This document shows, in pieces, positions 22,857-31,687 of a stretch of 38,581 nucleotides of DNA (its first letter is position 1; each line of letters starts with the position of its first letter). The DNA lies in the NCBI GenBank assembly GCA_964585785.1, contig CAZPFL010000015.1:1-38581 (forward strand), given 5' to 3'. Position numbers and translations under genes: made by a program. Under the pieces are notes generated by a model, which was given only the letters and a program-made list of their open reading frames with translations, ran no database searches and had not been told where the DNA came from. The DNA is from WHUA01 sp964585785. GTDB taxonomy: Bacteria; Pseudomonadota; Alphaproteobacteria; UBA8366.

Positions 22857-24827
22857 TTAGAGCGACCCGCCCAGCCACATGGGCATGTCGATGAACTGCT
22901 GCAGCAATCCGCCAGGGAGCTGCAGGTTCAGGATATAGGCCATCAGACCCAGCCAGCTGACGCAGGCGATCCCCATAAGTCCGTTGCGAAGATGGTTCAC
23001 GCCGGCCTCCTTGGTCGTGAAGGCGTAGATGAAGGCGGCGCCGCCGATGGCGAAGCCGAACAATCCCGTCATCGCCAAAAGCACAAGGATCCAGCCGAGA
23101 TAATAGAAGTCGCTCCGATCCGCAGGCTCCCGCTCGCCGTCGTACAGAATCCCCGCCGCGGTTTTCGTCCGGTACATTTGCACCAGCAAGGGGACAAAGA
23201 AGAGCAGCGAGATAAGGCCCACCGTCATCGGGAACATCCGCGCGTTGGACGTATAATGGAAACTGTCGCCCAACGCGTAAGCGGCGAAAGCGAACATCGC
23301 GAGACCGAAAATCAGCTGCGGTAACTTGTGACTGCCACCGTGCGGTCCCGTCTCCTGGTATGTCTTGCCGCGGTTCGGGTTATAGCGCCAAGCCGCCCAG
23401 ATCGACGCAATCGTCAGGAACACGAGAATGATGACGATGGGCCGTTCGAAGAAGCGGAGGCCGTAGACTTGCACGGCTTGGTACAGGGTGGGTTCGATCT
23501 GCGGCGACAGGAAGTAGCCGATCAGCAGCGCCGGGCGGGCCCAGCCGAAACGCTTCATGAAAACGCCGAGCGTCCCCATGACGAAAAGCGCGAACAGATC
23601 GTTCCATTCACGGGTCGCCTGGAAGGCCGCAAAATTGATCAGCACGATCATGAACGGCGCCAGGAAGGCATAACGAATCGTCGTGAGCAGCGCCCAGTAA
23701 TTGGCGGTCAAGAGACAGATGCCCGTGGCCAGGATGTTGCCGAGCGCGACCGACCAGATCATCACGAAGGTCAGGTCGAGATGCTGCGTTATCATCGACA
23801 TGCCTGGATCGATGCCGATCAGGATAAACCCGCCCAGCAGGATCGCCATGCTGCCCGACCCTGGAATGCCGAACAGCAGGGTTGGGATCAGCGCACCGCC
23901 TTCCTTGGCGTTGTTGGCGGATTCGGGCCCGATTACGCCGCGGACGTCGCCCGTGCCGAAACGCTCCCGATGGTCGCTTGTCTGAACGACGTGGCCATAG
24001 GCGATCCAGTCGACGACGGAGCCGCCGAGCCCGGGCATGAACCCGACGATGCAACCGATGACCGAACAGCGGAGCACAATCCACCAGTGCGTGAAGACGT
24101 CCCTGACGCCCTGCATCATGCCGGCGCCGAGCTTAGAGCTCTCTGAAATACGCGAGCTGCGGCGAAGCAGCTCGATGATCTCGGGCATGGCGAACATGCC
24201 GAGGCCGACGATCACGAGCGGGACGCCGTCGCTGAGATAGATCGAATCGAAGACGAGGCGGAATTCTCCCGTCGCCGGGGCCGTGCCCATGGTGCCGAGC
24301 AAGAGGCCAACGCAGCAGGTCGCCAGTCCCTTGAGCGCGCTCGCTCCCGTCAGCATGCCGATCATGCTGAGCGCCAGGATGACCATCATGAGCTGCTCGC
24401 CAAAGCCCATCGAGAGGATGATCGGCCGGGCGGCGAAAATCGTGAAGGTCAGGACGATCGCGCCGAACACGCCGCCGATCATCGAGGCCATGAAGGCGGC
24501 GCCGAGCGCGCGGCCGCCCTCGCCCTTTTTCGCCATGGGGAAGCCGTCGAGGATGGTCGCCTGTGCCGCCGCTGTACCTGGCACGCCCATTAGGACCGCT
24601 GGGATCGAGTCGGATGTGGTAAGGGGCGAAAGCAGCCCGATCATGAGGGCAAGCGCGCTGGTCGCGTCCATGCCGAAGACGAAGGGCAAGATGATGGAAA
24701 GGCCCGCGATACCGCCGAGGCCCGGCAGGAAGCCCACGATCAGGCCGATGAATACGCCGAGCATCAAATACCATAGGTGCAGCGGCTGAAAGAGCTCCAC
24801 CAGGGCGCCTAACATTACATGCGTCAT
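22857..24827 (-). CDS. TctA-TctB fusion permease, TTT system copy 1
   Basis: 656 aa membrane protein. Residues 1 to about 490 are a TctA large permease subunit with the two diagnostic repeats: GLIVGFLPGLGGIAGLSIILP with GVPGTAAAQATILDGFPMAKKGEG in the first half, and GCIVGFMPGLGGSVVDW with GPESANNAKEGGALIPTLLFGIPGSGS in the second. The last 160 residues (from QLIFGLAMFAFAAYALGDSF) form a TctB-like small subunit with about four helices; TctA and TctB are usually separate proteins. Together with the TctC-type protein encoded 185 bp upstream it would make a sodium- or proton-driven carboxylate importer. The start has only a weak ribosome site. It is a clear paralogue of the fusion at 26471-28438. 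Confidence 0.93.
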   Translation of the reverse strand: MTHVMLGALVELFQPLHLWYLMLGVFIGLIVGFLPGLGGIAGLSIILPFVFGMDATSALALMIGLLSPLTTSDSIPAVLMGVPGTAAAQATILDGFPMAKKGEGGRALGAAFMASMIGGVFGAIVLTFTIFAARPIILSMGFGEQLMMVILALSMIGMLTGASALKGLATCCVGLLLGTMGTAPATGEFRLVFDSIYLSDGVPLVIVGLGMFAMPEIIELLRRSSRISESSKLGAGMMQGVRDVFTHWWIVLRCSVIGCIVGFMPGLGGSVVDWIAYGHVVQTSDHRERFGTGDVRGVIGPESANNAKEGGALIPTLLFGIPGSGSMAILLGGFILIGIDPGMSMITQHLDLTFVMIWSVALGNILATGICLLTANYWALLTTIRYAFLAPFMIVLINFAAFQATREWNDLFALFVMGTLGVFMKRFGWARPALLIGYFLSPQIEPTLYQAVQVYGLRFFERPIVIILVFLTIASIWAAWRYNPNRGKTYQETGPHGGSHKLPQLIFGLAMFAFAAYALGDSFHYTSNARMFPMTVGLISLLFFVPLLVQMYRTKTAAGILYDGEREPADRSDFYYLGWILVLLAMTGLFGFAIGGAAFIYAFTTKEAGVNHLRNGLMGIACVSWLGLMAYILNLQLPGGLLQQFIDMPMWLGGSL

Positions 24828-25012
24828 TTTTTCTTATCGTCCGAGATATGTGCGGCTGTCGATTGACATCAGATTTAGCTTATTGCCGCCTCCCGCTGCC
24901 GTGGGAGAGGGGGGGCGGCTGCGGAAAGAGACGCGGTACCGTGCCCGGCAGCTAAGCTTCCGAGCATGGCACCGTCGCCTCGTTTTATTATGATTCGTCC
25001 GTGTGATGCAAA

Positions 25013-26158
25013 TTATCGGGATTTGCTACCGGGCAGATCGACGTTGTAGCGGACCTTGACGTATTTCGCGATCCAGGCCTTGGCCTCCGGGTTGATCTTT
25101 ACCGAGTTTTGGATAATCGGTACGGCGGGCTCGCCCACGATTTGCGGGTAGGGACCGGCTTCTTCTGCTGAGCGCGCGACATATTCCGCATCTTTCAGCA
25201 TTTTACGGGCCGCTTCGCGCCACATCTCGACGATGGGCTTCGGCGTGCCCGCGGGCAGGAGGAGCGCCTTCGACATGGCGACGCTGACACCCATCATCGC
25301 TTTCCATGCCTCGAAACCCGGCCCCGATGGCTCCTTGCCGTACACCGCCTTGTAGACCTCGACGAAGTGCGGCACGTTCGGAAGCGCCGGATCGCGGGTC
25401 AGGTGGCCGTTCTCGTCGAAGTTCCCGAAGGTGTAGATCGGAATGGCAACCCCGTTGTCAATCATGTACTTGCGGCCCTTCAGATAGGCCATCGTGTTGT
25501 CGTAGTTGAGCGTGAACTCGCCCCGCTCGAAGCCGAGCGCCATCGGCCCGTTGCCGCCGAGGCCCCAGACGCTGTTGACCTCGACGCCGAGCAGGCTGAG
25601 CGCGATCCGCAGCGCGAGATCGCCCGAGGTCGGCGTCTTGCCGCCGAAGGAAAGCTGCTTCGGATCGAAGCCGCGCAGCTTCTCGATCTTGGCCTTGACG
25701 TCCTTGATGTCCTGCAGGCCCAGGTTATTCCGGCCGTATTGCGTGATGCCGCGCGGCGACAGGATGACCGGGATGAAGTCTTCCAGCTTGAACTTGGCCC
25801 GGGGATCGCCGAGCGCGTAGTTCGATGCCGTCGAGGTCGAGAGCGTCAGCGCCCAGGTGCCATCCTTCCGGGCCTTCTGCTCGAAATAGACCGCGCCGGA
25901 CGTGCCGCCGCCGCCCGGCTTGTTGAGGATCAGGATCTTCGGGTTGCCGGGCAGATATTTTTCGAAATACGGCGCCATCATGCGGGCATAGATGTCCGAG
26001 CCGCCGCCTTCGGCGAAGGGAACGATGATGTTGACTCTCTTGCCTTTGAGGCTTGTCGCGGCTTGCGCTCCGTTGAAGAGGAAGGTGCCGAGCGCCGCCA
26101 AAGCGATTGTCGCGGCCAATGTGCGGGCCGCACGCATGAAATTAGGCTTCCTGACCAT
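25013..26158 (-). CDS. TctC-type solute-binding protein, TTT system copy 1
   Basis: 381 aa periplasmic binding protein with a Sec signal peptide (hydrophobic TIALAALGTFLFNG, cleavage after AQA near residue 33). The mature part begins LKGKRVNIIVPFAEGGGSDIYARMMAPYFEKYLPGNP and contains ILNKPGGGGTSGAVYFEQKA, the typical TctC ligand-loop region. It is some 50-60 residues longer than most TctC/BugD proteins. GGAGG lies 8 bases before the ATG. The core LALRIALSLLGVEVNSVWGL and the following residues nearly match the paralogue at 29069-30211, so the two arose by duplication. The ligand is presumably an organic acid; residues that would name it are not evident. Confidence 0.93.
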   Translation of the reverse strand: MVRKPNFMRAARTLAATIALAALGTFLFNGAQAATSLKGKRVNIIVPFAEGGGSDIYARMMAPYFEKYLPGNPKILILNKPGGGGTSGAVYFEQKARKDGTWALTLSTSTASNYALGDPRAKFKLEDFIPVILSPRGITQYGRNNLGLQDIKDVKAKIEKLRGFDPKQLSFGGKTPTSGDLALRIALSLLGVEVNSVWGLGGNGPMALGFERGEFTLNYDNTMAYLKGRKYMIDNGVAIPIYTFGNFDENGHLTRDPALPNVPHFVEVYKAVYGKEPSGPGFEAWKAMMGVSVAMSKALLLPAGTPKPIVEMWREAARKMLKDAEYVARSAEEAGPYPQIVGEPAVPIIQNSVKINPEAKAWIAKYVKVRYNVDLPGSKSR

Positions 26159-26422
26159 CCAGGAATCCTCCCTTGAGTTAGGTTGAACGATGGAATGTCT
26201 TCAGTTCACGCTGGAACCGCCCGCCATTGGCTGCCGTGATGTCAGGTCGGCCATGTTGTCTCGAGCCATTCCAGTTGACGCTGGTGGGAATCATACACGA
26301 GCGCAGAACGCATCGACAAATCAATGACTTAGATCGATATCATCGGCGCGGCCGATCGATTGGATGGTCGAGCGCGGTGGTTCGGGGACGGTCTGTTCCG
26401 GGTAGGCGATCGCGAAAAGAAA
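26159..26422 (-). promoter_or_regulatory. Upstream region of TTT copy 1
   Basis: No gene seen. It lies between the terminator of the upstream permease gene and the copy 1 binding-protein gene, so an independent promoter is likely. No promoter boxes could be picked with confidence. Confidence 0.4.
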
Positions 26423-26449
26423 ACAGCCCGGCCGCGATGGCCGGGCTGT
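26423..26449 (-). terminator. Rho-independent terminator after TTT copy 2 permease
   Basis: Perfect 11 bp arms ACAGCCCGGCC and GGCCGGGCTGT around GCGAT. On the minus strand the stem is followed by TTTCTTTTCGCG. It begins about 20 bp past the fusion permease stop and separates the two TTT copies. Confidence 0.85.
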
Positions 26450-26470
26450 CTCTAGCGCCGGGAGTGGTGG

Positions 26471-28438
26471 CTAGCCGCCTAACCACCAAGGCATGTCGAC
26501 GTAATACTGCAGCAGGCCCGGTGGATAACGCAGCGTCAGGAAATAGGACATCAACCCGAGGAAGGTCATGCCGGCGATCCCCATCGCCGCGTGCTTGAGG
26601 GGGGCGGCGCCGACCTTCTGCTGGATGAAGAGGAAGATGAAAAAGGCGCAACCGAACGGGAACCCGACCAGGCCGATCAGCGCGAACATACCGAGAATCC
26701 AGCCCAGATAGTGATAGTCGCTATAGTCTGTCTCGATATCGCGCTCGCTGTCGTAAAGGGTGCCCGACGCGGTGCGGCTGCGGACGATCTGCGCCAGCAG
26801 CGGCAGGGCCAGCAGGAGCGCGATGGCCGATACGACCTGCGGGAAAACGCCGCCGAGCCAGCTGTACTGGAAGCTGTCGACAAACGCGTAGGCGATAAAC
26901 GCAAGTATCGCGCAGCCGAAGATGATCTGCGGCCCTTTGCCGGCCGGCCCGTGCGGGCCGTCATCCGCGTAGGTCTTGCCCCGGTTCGGCGAGAACCGCC
27001 ATGCCGCGAAAATCGAGATGACTGTCAGGATGAGCAGCACGATGACGATCGGATGCTTGAAAAAGGCTAGTCCGTAGACCTGGTAGGCCTGATAGATCGT
27101 CGGCTCCATGCGCGGCGCCAGGAAATAACCGATCAGAAGCGCCGGCCGCGACCAGCCGAAGCGCTTCATGAAGATGCCGAGCATGCCCATGACGAACAAG
27201 GCGATCAGGTCGTACCAATCGCGCGTGGCCTGGAAGGCCGCGAAGAAGATCAGCACGAACATGAAGGGCGCCAGATAGGCATAGCGGATCGTGGTTAGCA
27301 GGGATACGTAGTTGGCGAGGGCGAGGCAAAGCGTCGTCGCCAGGACATTGCCCAACGCCAGCGACCAGATCATGGTGAAGGTGAGGTCCAGATGCTGCGT
27401 CAGCATCGAGACGCCCGGCTCGATGCCGATCAGGATGAAGCCGCCGAGCAGGATCGCCATGCTGCCGGACCCGGGAATGCCGAACAGGAGGGTCGGGATC
27501 AGCGCGCCGCCTTCCTTGGCATTGTTCGCCGATTCAGGCGCGAGCACGCCCCGGATATCGCCGGTTCCGAAGGATTCACGATTCTTGCTCGTCTGGATCA
27601 CATGGCCATAGGCGATCCAGTCCACGACCGATCCGCCGAGACCCGGCAGCGCGCCGACGATGCAGCCGATGACGCTGCAGCGGAGCACGATCCACCAGTG
27701 CCGGAAGACGTCCTTGAAGCCTTCCGTCCAGCCGTGCCCCAGCGTCGCGGATTCGGCGATGCGCGTGCTGCGGCGCAGGAGGTCGATGATCTCCGGCATC
27801 GCGAACATGCCGAGGCCGACGATCACGATCGGGATCCCGTCGCTGAGATAGATCGAATCGAAGACGAGACGGAATTCCCCGGTTGCCGGGGCCGTGCCCA
27901 TGGTTCCGAGCAGCAGGCCGAAACAGCAGGTGACGAGCCCCTTGAGCGCGCTCGTGCCCGTCAGCATGCCGATCATGCTGAGGGCAAGGATGACGAGGAG
28001 AAGCTGTTCGCCGAAGCCCATTGCGAGGATGATGGGCCGCGCCGCGAAGATCGCACCGGTCAGGACGAACGCGCCGAACAGGCCGCCGAACATCGATGCG
28101 GTGAAGGCGGCGCCGAGCGCACGGGCGCCTTCGCCCTTTTTCGCCAGCGGAAAGCCGTCGACCACGGTCGCCTGGGACGCGGATGTCCCGGGTATGCCCA
28201 TTAGGACGGAGGGAAAGGTGTCGGAGGTCGAGGTCGGCGCGATCAGGCCGATCATCATCGCGAGCGCGTCGCTTGGATCCATGCCGAACACGAAGGGCAG
28301 CAGGACCGACAGGCCGGCAATACCCCCGAGGCCGGGCAGAATGCCGACGACCATTCCGAGGACGACGCCGAGGAACAGGAAGAGCAGGTGCGAGGGCTCG
28401 ACCAGCTGGAAGAACGCGGTGGCAAACGTATCAATCAT
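26471..28438 (-). CDS. TctA-TctB fusion permease, TTT system copy 2
   Basis: 655 aa paralogue of the fusion permease at 22857-24827, with the same layout: TctA-like to about residue 490 and TctB-like after. It shows GMVVGILPGLGGIAGLSVLLP and GIPGTSASQATVVDGFPLAKKGEG in the first TctA repeat, and GALPGLGGSVVDWIAYGHV with PESANNAKEGGALIPTLLFG in the second. The TctB part begins near QIIFGCAILAFIAYAFVDSF. Large blocks are identical between copies; divergence is concentrated in the TctB part. A terminator follows it, and a second one separates it from its binding-protein gene, so it may be transcribed on its own. No clear ribosome site precedes the ATG at 28438. Confidence 0.93.
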   Translation of the reverse strand: MIDTFATAFFQLVEPSHLLFLFLGVVLGMVVGILPGLGGIAGLSVLLPFVFGMDPSDALAMMIGLIAPTSTSDTFPSVLMGIPGTSASQATVVDGFPLAKKGEGARALGAAFTASMFGGLFGAFVLTGAIFAARPIILAMGFGEQLLLVILALSMIGMLTGTSALKGLVTCCFGLLLGTMGTAPATGEFRLVFDSIYLSDGIPIVIVGLGMFAMPEIIDLLRRSTRIAESATLGHGWTEGFKDVFRHWWIVLRCSVIGCIVGALPGLGGSVVDWIAYGHVIQTSKNRESFGTGDIRGVLAPESANNAKEGGALIPTLLFGIPGSGSMAILLGGFILIGIEPGVSMLTQHLDLTFTMIWSLALGNVLATTLCLALANYVSLLTTIRYAYLAPFMFVLIFFAAFQATRDWYDLIALFVMGMLGIFMKRFGWSRPALLIGYFLAPRMEPTIYQAYQVYGLAFFKHPIVIVLLILTVISIFAAWRFSPNRGKTYADDGPHGPAGKGPQIIFGCAILAFIAYAFVDSFQYSWLGGVFPQVVSAIALLLALPLLAQIVRSRTASGTLYDSERDIETDYSDYHYLGWILGMFALIGLVGFPFGCAFFIFLFIQQKVGAAPLKHAAMGIAGMTFLGLMSYFLTLRYPPGLLQYYVDMPWWLGG

Positions 28439-29005
28439 GAGGGGCGCTTCGCTCTCATACTCATGCCGGAAAAGGCCGGCCGGTTTTCAATTTTTGATTG
28501 CAACGCAGGGCGCATCAAAGCCGGCGGCTGCGAAGGGAACGCGGCGCTCGCACTGTCCTCCGAGAGGCTGGCTATGGTGCTGCGACCGCCAGGTCTTATC
28601 GGGACCTAGAATCCCTTCGCGGGCCTTGATCGGCTTTCCGGCGGGATCGACAGCGTCTGTCTCATGGCAGACCTGACCATCCCGCCCACAAACAGCGGGT
28701 ATAGGTTTCGCCGGCTGAACATGCCGTATGCCTCCCTCTCTGCTGCGCCTTCACATCGCCGAGCGCCGGAGCGGCACCATGCCGCTACATGTCCGGATTT
28801 CAGACCTTTTCGGCCGCGGCAACTCCCCAGAATGCGCCCGACAAGTTAACTGCCGGTCCGGCGGCGACGCAAGCACTGCGGGCCGATGCCAAAGAATTTG
28901 CGCATATAACGGGTAATGCGGAAGTCGCAATGCTACCTGGTGCTGCGGCAGCACGTGCGACGCTCCGCGCGACGGCGCGGGATCGCTCGATGTCCCCAAA
29001 ACAAC
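28439..29005 (-). promoter_or_regulatory. Gap between TTT copy 2 binding protein and permease genes
   Basis: About 570 bp in which I see no recognisable gene. It follows a strong terminator, so it should hold a promoter for the permease gene. A 38-codon frame with GGGAGG before its ATG (28722 to 28606, minus strand) is the only small reading frame of note and resembles nothing I know. Confidence 0.4.
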
Positions 29006-29033
29006 GGCGCCCGGCGAGTGATCGCCGGGCGCC
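29006..29033 (-). terminator. Rho-independent terminator after TTT copy 2 binding-protein gene
   Basis: Perfect 12 bp arms GGCGCCCGGCGA and TCGCCGGGCGCC around GTGA. On the minus strand GTTGTTTTGG follows. It lies 35 bp past the stop codon of the binding-protein gene and would uncouple it from the permease gene. Confidence 0.85.
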
Positions 29034-29068
29034 TGTGTCAATCGGGTGAAATCCCGAGGGACGATAGT

Positions 29069-30211
29069 CTACTTGCGGATTTTCGCGTTCTTGACAGTGA
29101 CGTTGTAACGAACCTTGACGTAGTTCGCGAGCCACTTGGCCGCTTCGGGCGACAGCGTCGTGCCCTGGTCACGAATAGGAACCGCGGCATCGCCGATGAT
29201 GTTCTTGTATGGGCCGAAGATCTTCTTGCCCGCCGGTTCCTTGATGACCTCGGCGTAAACCTTCTTCGCCGCTTCGCGCCACGCCTGGACGACATCCTTC
29301 GGCGTGCCTTCCATCAGGTTCCAGGACTTCGACAACGGAACGCTGACCGCCATCAGTGACCGCCACGCTTCGTAAGCCGGGCCGGACGGCGCCTTGCCAT
29401 AGACCGCCTTATAGAATTCCGGCACGGTCGGGACATCCGGCAGCGCCGGATCGCGGTCGATGCCGCCCTCTTCGTTGACCACGCCGAAGGTGAACAGCGG
29501 TACGGCGACGCCGGTCTTGATCATGTATGTCCGATTATTCAGGAATGACAACGTGTTGTCATAGTTGACCGTGAACTCGCCACGCTCGAAGCCGAGCGCC
29601 ATCGGACCGTTTCCGCCGAGGCCCCAGACGCTGTTGACCTCAACGCCGAGCAGGCTGAGCGCAACGCGAAGCGCCAGGCCGCCCGAGGTCGGCGTCTTGC
29701 CGCCGAAGCTCAGCTTCTCCGGCGGATAGCTGGCCAGCTTCTTGATCTTGGCCTTCAGCGTCTTTTCGTTCTGGATGCCGAGATTGTTGCGGGTGTAGCA
29801 GGTGATGCCGCGCGGCGACAGGATGATCGGAATGAAATCCGCCATGTTGAACTTCGCGCGCGGGTCGCCCAGCATGTAGTTAGACTGGCTCGACGTGGAC
29901 AGCGCGAGAACCATCGTCCCGTCCTTCGTCGCCCTGTCGGCGTAATAATTCACGCCGGTCAGGCCACCGCCGCCCGGCTTGTTGAGAACGATAATTTTCG
30001 GGTGCCCCGGGAGATATTTCTCGAAATAGGGCGCCATGAAGCGGCTGTAGCTATCGGTCCCGCCGCCTTCACTGAAGGGGACGATGATAGTGATCCGCTT
30101 ACCGGAGAAGTCTGCCGCCTTTGCGCCACCGCTGGCGAACGCAGTGATCGCGAGCAGTGTTGCGGAAGCGGCCAACATCGCCGTGCGGCCAAAGTTGCGT
30201 CGAGTGATCAT
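29069..30211 (-). CDS. TctC-type solute-binding protein, TTT system copy 2
   Basis: 380 aa paralogue of the binding protein at 25013-26158. I chose the ATG at 30209-30211; GAGGAGG lies 12 bases upstream, and the N-terminus MITRRNFGRTAMLAASATLLAITAFASGGAKA is a good export signal. TRRNFGR resembles a twin-arginine motif, so Tat export is possible, unlike copy 1. The mature part starts FSGKRITIIVPFSEGGGTDSYSRFMAPYFEKYLPGHP and has VLNKPGGGGLTGVNYYADRA. The in-frame extension upstream to 30400 has no coding character. It is divergent from the HMG-CoA-lyase-like gene, and a terminator separates it from its permease gene, perhaps to keep the binding protein in excess. Confidence 0.92.
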   Translation of the reverse strand: MITRRNFGRTAMLAASATLLAITAFASGGAKAADFSGKRITIIVPFSEGGGTDSYSRFMAPYFEKYLPGHPKIIVLNKPGGGGLTGVNYYADRATKDGTMVLALSTSSQSNYMLGDPRAKFNMADFIPIILSPRGITCYTRNNLGIQNEKTLKAKIKKLASYPPEKLSFGGKTPTSGGLALRVALSLLGVEVNSVWGLGGNGPMALGFERGEFTVNYDNTLSFLNNRTYMIKTGVAVPLFTFGVVNEEGGIDRDPALPDVPTVPEFYKAVYGKAPSGPAYEAWRSLMAVSVPLSKSWNLMEGTPKDVVQAWREAAKKVYAEVIKEPAGKKIFGPYKNIIGDAAVPIRDQGTTLSPEAAKWLANYVKVRYNVTVKNAKIRK

Positions 30212-30553
30212 TATGGTTCTGTGCCTCCTCGTACGTTTCCGTTTCGTCTCGCCGATGATCTTTTGTGAGATTTCACGCGCATCGCCCGATTTTGGGCGTC
30301 GATCGACCCAATCGGCTGTTTCGAACGTTGGCGTAAAGCTACTCGCTGGCCCGATGCAGAGGCAACCCCAGTAGCCGGAAATGCTTGAAAATACATCCAC
30401 AGCGGGAAAAATAATCGTTAAATACGATTACGGTTAGTGAGATTCTTCATGATCCGTTTCCGGCGCCCCGATCCGGCCGCGCTTGACTCAAATTCTGCGC
30501 GGCGAAACACTTTGCGCAGCATCCTCACTATCCCATCCAGGAAAGGCGTTCCC
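30212..30553. promoter_or_regulatory. Divergent control region: TctC copy 2 and HMG-CoA-lyase-like gene
   Basis: 342 bp without a gene that should carry both promoters. The inner part (about 30375-30445) is AT-rich. A perfect inverted repeat, TAATCGT / ACGATTA with 5 bp between arms, lies at 30412-30430 and is a good candidate operator shared by the two genes. No regulator gene is present in the window. Confidence 0.6.
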
Positions 30554-31510
30554 ATGTCCGACATGCCGCGGAAGATCGACATCCAGGAAGAAGGCCCGCG
30601 CGAAGGGTTTCAGTTCGAAAAGGGGCCGATCCCGACCGCGCGCAAAATCGAGCTGATCGACGCCCTGTCGGAGACCGGCCTGCGGGAGATTCAGGTCGGC
30701 TCCTACGTCAACCCGAAGCGGGTGCCCGGCTGGGCGGATGTCGAACAGGTCGTCGAGGGCATCCACCGCAAGTCGGATATCCGCTACACGGTCCTCTGGC
30801 TGAACGAGCGCGGCCTCGAGCGGGCGCTGCAGGCGAAAGGGCTATTCCTCAAGGGGTCGATCGGCACGTCCGCTTCCGAGACCTTCATGAAGATGAACCA
30901 GAACCGCGGCTTCGAAGAGAACATCAAGGTCCAGCACAACCAGGTCGCGGTCTACAAGCAGCATGGGATCAAGTATTTCCGGGGCTCGATGATGGCGGCC
31001 TTCGGCTGCAATTTCGAGGGCGACATCCCGGTTTCCCGCGTCCTCGAGCAGGCCGAGGTCATCCGGCGGATCGCCGAGGAGAACGACGTCGCGCTCGATA
31101 TCCTGTCGCTTGCGGACACCATGGCCTGGGCGACGCCGGAATCGATCAAGCGCGTGGTGGGCGCGGTGCGCGAGCGCTGGCCGGAGCTGCGGATAACGCT
31201 GCATCTGCACGACACCCGCGGGCTCGGCTGCGCCAACGCCTATGCCGGGCTGGAGATGGGAGTCGACAGCTTCGATTCCAGCGTCGCCGGTCTCGGCGGC
31301 TGTCCGTTCGCCGGCCACAAGGGCGCCGCGGGCAATATCTGCACCGAGGATCTTGCCTTCATGTGCGCAGAGATGGGCATCGATACCGGCGTCGATCTGG
31401 AGCGGCTGCTCGATGCGGCCCGGCTGGCCGAGGACATCGTCGGCCACGACCTGCCGGGCAAGGTTAAGTGGGGTGGCAGCCTGAGCGCGATCCGCGCCAA
31501 GCTTCATTAG
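30554..31510 (+). CDS. HMG-CoA lyase-like DRE-TIM metallolyase
   Basis: 318 aa TIM-barrel enzyme of the HMGL-like family, which cleaves acyl-CoA or acid C-C bonds with a divalent metal. Visible active-site elements are EEGPREGFQ (R16, E17), LHLHD (H217, H219), GLGGCPFA with catalytic-type C250, and GNICTED (N261). In HMG-CoA lyase the first motif reads GPRDGLQ and its Asp binds the metal; here Glu replaces Asp and Phe replaces Leu, so it belongs to a divergent branch whose substrate may not be HMG-CoA. The start is ATG 30554 (MSDMPRKIDIQEEGPREG), with AGGAAAGG upstream; the frame upstream of it lacks family similarity. It is divergent from a TctC gene and upstream of another TTT system, suggesting it acts on an imported acid after CoA activation. 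Confidence 0.88.
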   Translation: MSDMPRKIDIQEEGPREGFQFEKGPIPTARKIELIDALSETGLREIQVGSYVNPKRVPGWADVEQVVEGIHRKSDIRYTVLWLNERGLERALQAKGLFLKGSIGTSASETFMKMNQNRGFEENIKVQHNQVAVYKQHGIKYFRGSMMAAFGCNFEGDIPVSRVLEQAEVIRRIAEENDVALDILSLADTMAWATPESIKRVVGAVRERWPELRITLHLHDTRGLGCANAYAGLEMGVDSFDSSVAGLGGCPFAGHKGAAGNICTEDLAFMCAEMGIDTGVDLERLLDAARLAEDIVGHDLPGKVKWGGSLSAIRAKLH

Positions 31511-31550
31511 TCCTGGCCGAGGCGGGCAAGCCCCGGTTTCCCGACGGACG

Positions 31551-31591
31551 GCACGGCCGCGCTGAAACAGGCGCGGCCGTGCTTTTTCTTT
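31551..31591 (+). terminator. Rho-independent terminator after the lyase gene
   Basis: Perfect 12 bp arms GCACGGCCGCGC and GCGCGGCCGTGC around an 8-base loop, then TTTTTCTTT. It lies 40 bp after the stop codon and makes the lyase gene a single-gene unit. Confidence 0.9.
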
Positions 31592-31687
31592 GCCCGTTGG
31601 GCGCGAGAAAACGCTTAGTAAAATCCGGGAAATCGATCACTATGAGAGCGAAAAGCCAAAAAAACCGGCTTATTGGGAGGAAACATC

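Noticed and set aside
28606..28722. 38-residue minus-strand frame with GGGAGG before its ATG
   Set aside because: A ribosome site alone is weak evidence at this length; the peptide resembles nothing known and codon use is not distinctive.
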